Of a stretch of DNA of 64,000 bases, positions 58,772 to 64,000 are shown in pieces. The first letter of the stretch is position 1, and every line of letters starts with the position of its first letter. Source of the stretch: Arthrobacter sp. efr-133-TYG-118 (GTDB taxonomy: Bacteria > Actinomycetota > Actinomycetes > Actinomycetales > Micrococcaceae); NCBI RefSeq assembly GCF_030209755.1, contig NZ_JARVRH010000007.1, forward strand, positions 62,001 to 126,000, written 5' to 3'. The position numbers were made by a program, and so were the translations under genes. The notes beneath the pieces are model-generated. The model was not told the origin of the DNA. It was given only the letters and a program-made list of their open reading frames with translations, and did no database searches.

Positions 58772-61477
58772 ATGGCGGGTCCATTGCTCGAGACCAAACT
58801 GCACATTCCCGGACTACGTCGCGCGCTCGTGACGCGCCGCAGGCTCAGCGACCGTCTGAGCCAGGCCGACGAGCAAACGCTGATCCTCGTCTCAGCCCCC
58901 GCCGGCTTCGGGAAAACGACGGTGCTGATCGAGTGGCTGGCAGAAGCACCCGCAAATGGCCGCTCGCTCGCCTGGCTCTCGCTCGACCAGCGGGACAACG
59001 ATCCCACGCTGTTCTGGACCTACGTTGTAGCTGCGCTGGACAAGGCATCGAACGGTCTTGGCGCCAAAGCACTCGCAATACTCCGATCCCCGCAATCGAG
59101 CACTGAAGACTTCCTGACCACCCTGATCAACGAGTTGCAGGCAGTCCCGGACAGATTTGTCTTGGTGCTCGACGATTATCACGTCATTGAGAGTCAGGAT
59201 GTGCAGGAGGGGCTGGCCTTTCTCGTCGAGAACCTGCCTGCGCAGCTACAGCTGGTCATCGCGAGCCGTGCCGATCCGGCTTTGCCACTCCCGCGACTCA
59301 GAGCACGTGGCAGGCTCCTCGAGATCCGTGCCGCCGATCTCCGCTTCACCCCGGAGGAAGCTGCCGCCTACTTCAACGGCGTGATGGGACTGAGTCTCAA
59401 CGCGCGGGATATCGCCGCCCTCGAAGGTCGGGCCGAGGGCTGGATCGCCGCGCTCCAATTGGCGGCGCTCTCGATGCAGGGAAGGGAGGACGTCGCTGGC
59501 TTCATCGCAGGCTTCGCAGGTGATGACCGCTACATCGTCGATTACCTCGCGGAAGAGGTACTTCAGCGCCAGTCCGACGACGTCCGGAACTTCCTGCTGC
59601 AAACCTCGATCCTGAGCCGGCTCAACGGCCCACTCTGCGACGCCGTGACCGGCCAAAACACCGGAAAAGCAATGCTCGAGTCGATCGATCGAGGGAACCT
59701 GTTTGTGGTTCCACTAGATGACCGCCGCTGGTGGTACCGCTATCACCACCTCTTCGCCGACGTGCTACGGGCGCGACTCATGGACGAGCAGCCGGGCTGC
59801 ATTGGCGAACTGCACGAGCGCGCAAGCCTCTGGCACGAACAAAGCGGCGACATCCCCGAAGCTATCCGCCACACAATGGCCGGCAAGGACTTCGAGCGGG
59901 CCGCGGACCTGATCGAGATCGCGATCCCCGCCATGCGCAAGGACCGCCAGGAAGCCACGCTGAGCCGCTGGCTCAAAGCACTCCCCGGCGAGCTGATACA
60001 CGCGCGGCCCGGGCTGGGCGTTGCCTACGCCGGGGCGCTCCTCGCAAGCGGCGAGCTCACCGGCGTCGACGCCCGGCTCGAGGAGGCAGAGCAGTGGGCG
60101 GGTACGACGGCGGAAGGCGGCGACGGCGGGAACCTCACCAGTTCGATTGCGATCTACCGTGCAGCGCAGGCTCTCGCAGTCGGGGACACCGCCGGGGCGA
60201 TGACGCACGCGACTACCGCGCTCGGCCTTGTCGGGAAGGACGATCATCTTGAACGCGGAGCGGCATCCGGGCTGTTGGCGCTCGGCTACTGGACGAACGG
60301 CGAACTGGGCGTAGCGTACGGCCTGTGGTCCGATTCATATTCCAACCTTGAACGGGCAGGGCACTACTCGGACATGCTCGGTTGCTCTATCGCCTTAGCC
60401 GACATCCGGATTACCCAGGGCCGGCTCCGCGACGCAATGGCCATCTACGAGCGGGGTCTCGAGGTCGCGGGCAGGCACTCGGCGCACATACTCCGCGGAA
60501 CGGCCGACATGCACGTAGGAATGAGCATGCTTCTTCTTGAGCGTGGCGAACGTGAGGCCGCAAGGAAGCACCTGCTGACCAGCCAGAAGCTCGGCGAGGA
60601 TGCCGCGCTGCCCCAACACCCGTATCGCTCGCGGGTCGCGATGGCCCGGGTCCTCCAATCGGAAGGGGACGTGGGCGGCGCGCTTGAGCAACTCGACGAG
60701 GCGGAGCGCCTCTACGTCGGCGACTTCTTTCCCGAGGTGCATCCGGTCGCGGCCGTGCGGGCGAGGATGTGGATCTCGCACGGAAGGACGTCCGACGCTC
60801 TCCGCTGGGCGCGTGAGCGAGGCATTTCCGACGAAGATGAGCTCTCCTACCTGAAGGAGTTCGAGCACATCACCTTGGCCAAGGCACTCCTCTCCCAGCA
60901 CAGGGAACCGTCGGATGACTCTGCCGGACGGGCGATCGCGCTGCTTGGCCGTCTTCTTCGGGCCGCGGAAGAGGGTGGCAGGACGGGGACCGTCGTCGAA
61001 CTTCTGGTTCTTATGGCGCTTGCCCTCCAAAAAGTAGCGGACGACGGCGCGGCGCTGGCAGCGCTGCAACGTGCGGTAGCTCTCGCCGAACCAGAGGGCT
61101 ACGTCTCAGTGTTCGTCGATGAGGGGCAGGCTTTGGCCAACTTGCTGGAGGCGCTCGCGAAGCGGGGAAGCGCGCCGGACTACGTAGACCGGCTCCTGGA
61201 GTCGTTCGGGACCGAAACGCACTGGACCGAGGCCCAAGGTACCCCGGCACAGCAACGCTTACTCGAGCCCCTGAGCGAACGCGAGCTGCAAGTGCTTCGG
61301 CTTCTTTCCTCGGAGCTGGACGGCCCGGACATCGCGCGCGAATTGGTGGTCTCCCTCAACACCCTCCGGACACACACCAAGAACATCTACGCCAAGCTCG
61401 GCGCGAACAATCGCCGCTCGGCCGTCCGCCGGGCCGAAGAGCTCGATCTCTTGTCGCGAAGGCGCGACGATCGCTAA
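58772..61477 (+). CDS. LAL-type (MalT-like) LuxR-family ATP-dependent regulator
   Basis: This 901-residue protein has an N-terminal STAND-type ATPase with Walker A SAPAGFGKTT (41-50) and Walker B-like VLVLDDYH, a long TPR-like helical middle, and a C-terminal LuxR HTH (about 835-895, LSERELQVLRLLSSELDGPD, then KNIYAKLGANNR). Such regulators bind an inducer and ATP, then activate target promoters. The ATG at 58772 follows GGAGG. Likely targets are the downstream DUF4386 gene, whose leader carries repeated TCACCACAT elements, or itself. Confidence 0.92.
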   Translation: MAGPLLETKLHIPGLRRALVTRRRLSDRLSQADEQTLILVSAPAGFGKTTVLIEWLAEAPANGRSLAWLSLDQRDNDPTLFWTYVVAALDKASNGLGAKALAILRSPQSSTEDFLTTLINELQAVPDRFVLVLDDYHVIESQDVQEGLAFLVENLPAQLQLVIASRADPALPLPRLRARGRLLEIRAADLRFTPEEAAAYFNGVMGLSLNARDIAALEGRAEGWIAALQLAALSMQGREDVAGFIAGFAGDDRYIVDYLAEEVLQRQSDDVRNFLLQTSILSRLNGPLCDAVTGQNTGKAMLESIDRGNLFVVPLDDRRWWYRYHHLFADVLRARLMDEQPGCIGELHERASLWHEQSGDIPEAIRHTMAGKDFERAADLIEIAIPAMRKDRQEATLSRWLKALPGELIHARPGLGVAYAGALLASGELTGVDARLEEAEQWAGTTAEGGDGGNLTSSIAIYRAAQALAVGDTAGAMTHATTALGLVGKDDHLERGAASGLLALGYWTNGELGVAYGLWSDSYSNLERAGHYSDMLGCSIALADIRITQGRLRDAMAIYERGLEVAGRHSAHILRGTADMHVGMSMLLLERGEREAARKHLLTSQKLGEDAALPQHPYRSRVAMARVLQSEGDVGGALEQLDEAERLYVGDFFPEVHPVAAVRARMWISHGRTSDALRWARERGISDEDELSYLKEFEHITLAKALLSQHREPSDDSAGRAIALLGRLLRAAEEGGRTGTVVELLVLMALALQKVADDGAALAALQRAVALAEPEGYVSVFVDEGQALANLLEALAKRGSAPDYVDRLLESFGTETHWTEAQGTPAQQRLLEPLSERELQVLRLLSSELDGPDIARELVVSLNTLRTHTKNIYAKLGANNRRSAVRRAEELDLLSRRRDDR

Positions 61478-61514
61478 TCCAGGCCAGCGGTTCGCCCGGC
61501 ACTTCTTCCGAAAA

Positions 61515-61562
61515 GATCACCACATCAATCACCAGATGTGGTGATCCCTGCTCACCACATCT
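61515..61562. repeat. Inverted and direct TCACCACAT repeats
   Basis: GATCACCACAT (61515-61525) and ATGTGGTGATC (61536-61546) are perfect 11-bp inverted repeats around a 10-bp loop. A third TCACCACAT follows at 61552-61560. The set lies 38 bp after the LAL stop and 89-120 bp before the next gene. It could be a terminator, LAL-binding sites, or both. Confidence 0.6.
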
Positions 61563-61634
61563 CCTTCTACCTTCAAAGCTAAAGGAAGTCATCCGCGAAG
61601 GCGGCTGAAATCCACTAAGGCAGAAGGAGGGGCG

Positions 61635-62654
61635 ATGAACGCGAGATCGGTAGGCCGGGACGACACGCCGGTCGAATACGAAGTCCGCGTCAAAGGCCAT
61701 CTTGATTCCCGCTGGGCCGCTTGGTTCGAAGGACTGAGCCTCACCAACGAACACGACGGAACCACCGTCATCCGCACCCGGAACGTCGACCAAGCCGCGC
61801 TCCACGGTCTGCTGCAAAAGCTCCAGGACTTGGCACTGCCGCTCTTGGCAATCACCCAAATCGGAACCACGGACAGCCAGCCGGCGTCGAACACTCGCAT
61901 CTTCACCCCCAAGAAGGACCACACCATGAAAACCACAACCCAAACCCCGACAACTGGGCATGTCCGGATGGACCCGCTGCGGAAGACCGCGATGGTCGCA
62001 GGGATCCTGTACCTCGTCACCTTCGTCAGCTCGATCCCGGCGTTGTTCCTGATTTCCCCCGTCCTGAACGATCCGCACTACATCACGGGCCCCGGTGCCG
62101 ACTCGACCGTCATCCTCGGCTGCCTCCTCGATCTCGTCAACGCAGTTTCCGCCGTGGGCACCGCCGTCGCACTGTTTCCTGTCATCAAACGGCAGAACGA
62201 GGGCATTGCGCTCGGCTTCGTCACCGCCCGGATGTTTGAAGCCGCGGTCATCGTGATCGGCGTCGTCAGTCTCCTCGGTGTGGTCACTTTGCGCCAGAAC
62301 GGCGGAGCGGACCCGGCCTTGGTTCCCGTGGGCCAGGCGCTCGTGGCGGTGCGTGGCTGGACGTTCATTCTCGGGCCGAGCCTGGTTCCAGGGGTTAGCG
62401 GGCTGCTGCTCGGGTACCTGATGTACCGTTCGGGACTCGTGCCGCGTGTCATTCCCCTGCTTGGACTCATCGGCGGCCCGCTGCTGCTTTCGTCGACGAT
62501 CTCAACGATGTTCGGTATCAACCAAGGGATCTCGCTGTGGTCGGGACTCGCAACCTTGCCGATCTTCGTTTGGGAGTTGTCGCTGGGCGTCTGGATGGCG
62601 GTCAAGGGCTTCAGGCCGTCGCCCATCACCACCGGGCAAGTACGCACCATCTGA
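61635..62654 (+). CDS. DUF4386 membrane protein with an in-frame N-terminal ORF (possible fusion)
   Basis: The 339-residue frame joins an N-terminal region of about 95 residues (VEYEVRVKGHLDSRWAAWFE, DQAALHGLLQKLQDL), which looks like a small independent protein, to a six-helix DUF4386 domain from Met98 (RKTAMVAGILYLVTFVSSIP onward). The internal ATG at 61926 has its own AAGGA site eight bases upstream, so the DUF4386 protein may be made separately. The first part alone may be a separate gene whose stop has been lost. Function is unknown for both parts. Confidence 0.7.
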   Translation: MNARSVGRDDTPVEYEVRVKGHLDSRWAAWFEGLSLTNEHDGTTVIRTRNVDQAALHGLLQKLQDLALPLLAITQIGTTDSQPASNTRIFTPKKDHTMKTTTQTPTTGHVRMDPLRKTAMVAGILYLVTFVSSIPALFLISPVLNDPHYITGPGADSTVILGCLLDLVNAVSAVGTAVALFPVIKRQNEGIALGFVTARMFEAAVIVIGVVSLLGVVTLRQNGGADPALVPVGQALVAVRGWTFILGPSLVPGVSGLLLGYLMYRSGLVPRVIPLLGLIGGPLLLSSTISTMFGINQGISLWSGLATLPIFVWELSLGVWMAVKGFRPSPITTGQVRTI

Positions 62655-62678
62655 GGAACCACCCACAAACCCCCGGCG

Positions 62679-62711
62679 TATGTCCCGCGGCCAGCCCGGC
62701 CGCGGGACATA
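62679..62711 (+). terminator. Strong hairpin terminator after the DUF4386 gene
   Basis: There is a perfect 14-bp stem (TATGTCCCGCGGCC / GGCCGCGGGACATA) with loop AGCCC, starting 25 bp after the stop. Confidence 0.75.
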
Positions 62712-62832
62712 TCGCGGTGCGGAAAGCCTGGTCGGGGAGGGGGACTTTGCGGTTCAGGGAGCACCAGCTGACGTAGAGCCCGTAGAAGACGGGTGATTGA
62801 CCTTGCGGTCCGGGTGTTGTCTAGCACGGTAT

Positions 62833-63207
62833 TCAGGGCTGGGTTCCGTAGATGAACTCTTTGGCGTGAGCGACGGCTTTTCGGAATGCGTCGTTGCGTA
62901 GGGTGGCTTGCTCCGCATTCCTGATGTCGGTTTCGAGGTAGTTCGTGTAGCCGGGCCTCAGGACCCAGATGTCGCCGGCCGGGGGCAGGTAGAAGACCCC
63001 GAACGAGCGGTGCTGGGGGTCCTCGGTCCAGATGGGCACGACCGCCACGGCGGCGCCGGTATCCGCGTTGATCCATTGGGCCCGGGGCATGGGTTGTTCG
63101 TGGGTTTCGGGGTCAAGGAAGGGCGCTGTTCCTTTGCCCCATCGTTTTTCGAAGCGTTCGTAGAACGCCGGCATCAATTGGTTGTCGTACTGGCGCCAGG
63201 CACTCAT
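62833..63207 (-). CDS. Hypothetical protein, 124 residues
   Basis: I do not recognise this protein. It is soluble, with mixed charge and many aromatics (WRQYDNQLMPAFYERFEKRW, FGVFYLPPAGDIWVLRPGY). A strong AAGGAG site precedes the ATG at 63207. It lies 33 bp downstream of a J-domain gene on the same strand and near an Hsp20 gene, so a chaperone-related or stress role is possible but unsupported. Confidence 0.6.
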   Translation of the reverse strand: MSAWRQYDNQLMPAFYERFEKRWGKGTAPFLDPETHEQPMPRAQWINADTGAAVAVVPIWTEDPQHRSFGVFYLPPAGDIWVLRPGYTNYLETDIRNAEQATLRNDAFRKAVAHAKEFIYGTQP

Positions 63208-63240
63208 GGAGGCTCCTTGCGATTGCGTGGTTTTCGGCTC

Positions 63241-63696
63241 TCAACGCCGGATCCAGCAGATCAGCGTGTAGCCGGTTGGAGGATATGAACCTTGCCGGTC
63301 CGGCATTCCAGGGGGCCGTCCGTCGGGCGCCTCCCAGATGACCGGTCCGATCAGCATCGAGGCGGCGGGAAGCAGCTGCGCCGGTGTCGTCGAGGGGGAG
63401 TCGTCCGGCCGCTGGGGCTTGGGACGTGCGGCCGGACGCGGGTGCTCCCGGTCGTAGGCCGCCCGCTTTTCCGGGTTGCCGAGGATGGCGTAGGCGGCCA
63501 TGATGTCGCGGAGCTCCTGGAGCTCTTCCTGCAGCTCCGGCGCCGCCGTGCCGGGGTCGGCGTGGTGTTCGCGGGCAGGCCGGGTGTCCGGGTGCCGGCC
63601 GCGGATGAGCGTGCGGTAGGCCTGGGCCACCTCACGCGCGGTGGCGGTCGTGGCGATATGCAGGATGTCGTAAGGATCGGGGCCGTTGCTCTTCAT
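63241..63696 (-). CDS. J-domain (DnaJ-like) protein
   Basis: This 151-residue protein has an N-terminal J-domain (about residues 6-75, DPYDILHIATTATAREVAQAY then the HPD motif in GRHPDTRP), a helix with Glu/Leu repeats, and a Pro/Arg-rich C-terminal part. It lacks the zinc-finger and substrate domains of full DnaJ, so it is a type-III co-chaperone that would stimulate DnaK. It lies downstream of an Hsp20 gene on the same strand. Confidence 0.85.
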   Translation of the reverse strand: MKSNGPDPYDILHIATTATAREVAQAYRTLIRGRHPDTRPAREHHADPGTAAPELQEELQELRDIMAAYAILGNPEKRAAYDREHPRPAARPKPQRPDDSPSTTPAQLLPAASMLIGPVIWEAPDGRPPGMPDRQGSYPPTGYTLICWIRR

Positions 63697-63732
63697 CGTG
63701 GCCGTGCCGTGTTCTCGTGGGTGGGGGACGGG

Positions 63733-63765
63733 GATGGTCCCCGGTCCGCTCGACCGGGGACCATC
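63733..63765 (-). terminator. Strong hairpin between Hsp20 and the J-domain gene
   Basis: There is a perfect 14-bp stem (GATGGTCCCCGGTC / GACCGGGGACCATC) with loop CGCTC. It lies 131 bp after the Hsp20 stop in the leftward direction and 36 bp before the J-domain start, so it probably ends the Hsp20 transcript. Confidence 0.7.
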
Positions 63766-63896
63766 GTTGCGGGAGTCATCCTCGGGGCCCCGTCATCCTT
63801 GCGCTGGCTGCGCTGTGGCGTGGTCTGTGAACTCGACCGCCCTCTCTGCATGACGGACCGCTGGGGTGCTCCCGGTCCGGGAGGCTGCGCCGATGT

Positions 63897-64000
63897 TCAG
63901 GCGCTGATTTCCTGGCGCTGTTTTCCGGCGGTTTCAATTTCGATGCGGCGCGGCTTTGCTTTTTCCGCCACCGGAATCCGCAGGGTCAGGACTCCTGCGT
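63897..64000 (-). CDS. Hsp20/alpha-crystallin small heat-shock protein (C-terminal fragment)
   Basis: The right edge holds the last 34 codons of an Hsp20 protein: the end of the alpha-crystallin domain (GVLTLRIPVAEKAKPRRIEI) and a short Gln/Ser tail. The start and most of the gene lie beyond the window. It is a holdase chaperone; small heat-shock proteins are classic members of the DosR dormancy response. It is minus-strand and upstream of the J-domain gene. Confidence 0.85.
   Translation of the reverse strand, partial: AGVLTLRIPVAEKAKPRRIEIETAGKQRQEISA

Overview
The window is high-GC DNA with short intergenic gaps and many ATGA/GTGA start-stop overlaps. Gene content includes a DosR/DevR-type dormancy locus, ApbE-dependent flavoproteins, DUF3040, SPW-repeat and DUF805 proteins, and LAL and LacI regulators. 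This suggests an actinobacterium, most likely Micrococcales and Arthrobacter-like; the genus is an inference. I see no RNA gene, IS element or CRISPR array.

Layout. (1) 1-11.5 kb is carbohydrate catabolism: a partial sugar-binding lipoprotein with a divergent GntR regulator, then a minus-strand block (MFS transporter, GH78 alpha-L-rhamnosidase, GH3 glycosidase, NAD-dependent epimerase, alpha/beta hydrolase) facing a LacI regulator across a perfect 16-bp palindrome. It looks like a system for rhamnosylated plant glycosides. (2) 11.7-17.7 kb is an XRE-regulated redox cluster (aldo/keto reductase, MFS exporter, three short-chain dehydrogenases). (3) 17.9-22.6 kb holds a tandem universal stress protein (USP), a DUF805 protein, and an ABC exporter with a MarR regulator. 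(4) 22.8-30 kb is a probable extracytoplasmic flavin electron-transfer system: ApbE flavin transferase, two ferric-reductase-like membrane proteins, a NuoF-like protein, a 3-Cys ferredoxin, an FMN-binding exported protein, and an embedded two-component system. (5) 30-31.8 kb is a three-gene complex built around a cytochrome b N-terminal domain with no Rieske or cytochrome c gene beside it. (6) 32-54.4 kb is a dormancy/hypoxia island with six pyridoxamine-5'-phosphate-oxidase-like (PPOX) flavin proteins and five more USPs (six in the window), phosphoketolase, acetate kinase, a zinc alcohol dehydrogenase, two P-type ATPases, a beta-CASP hydrolase, and a DevS-like GAF kinase tail-to-tail with a DevR-like regulator. 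(7) 54.5-64 kb holds an MgtA-like ATPase, a quinone oxidoreductase, a LAL regulator, a DUF4386 protein, a J-domain protein and the end of an Hsp20 gene.

The unifying signal is a 14-bp palindrome, GGGNC-N4-GNCCC, that has the architecture of the mycobacterial DosR box. I found eight perfect copies and three degenerate ones, all between genes and mostly 65-110 bp upstream of USP, PPOX, phosphoketolase, acetate kinase, cytochrome b and DevR genes. The DevS-like kinase keeps the residues equivalent to the heme-ligand His and distal Tyr of mycobacterial DevS. The simplest reading is a compact, self-contained O2/redox-responsive regulon that switches carbon flow to the phosphoketolase-acetate kinase route and deploys stress proteins, flavin proteins and an alternative cytochrome b complex.
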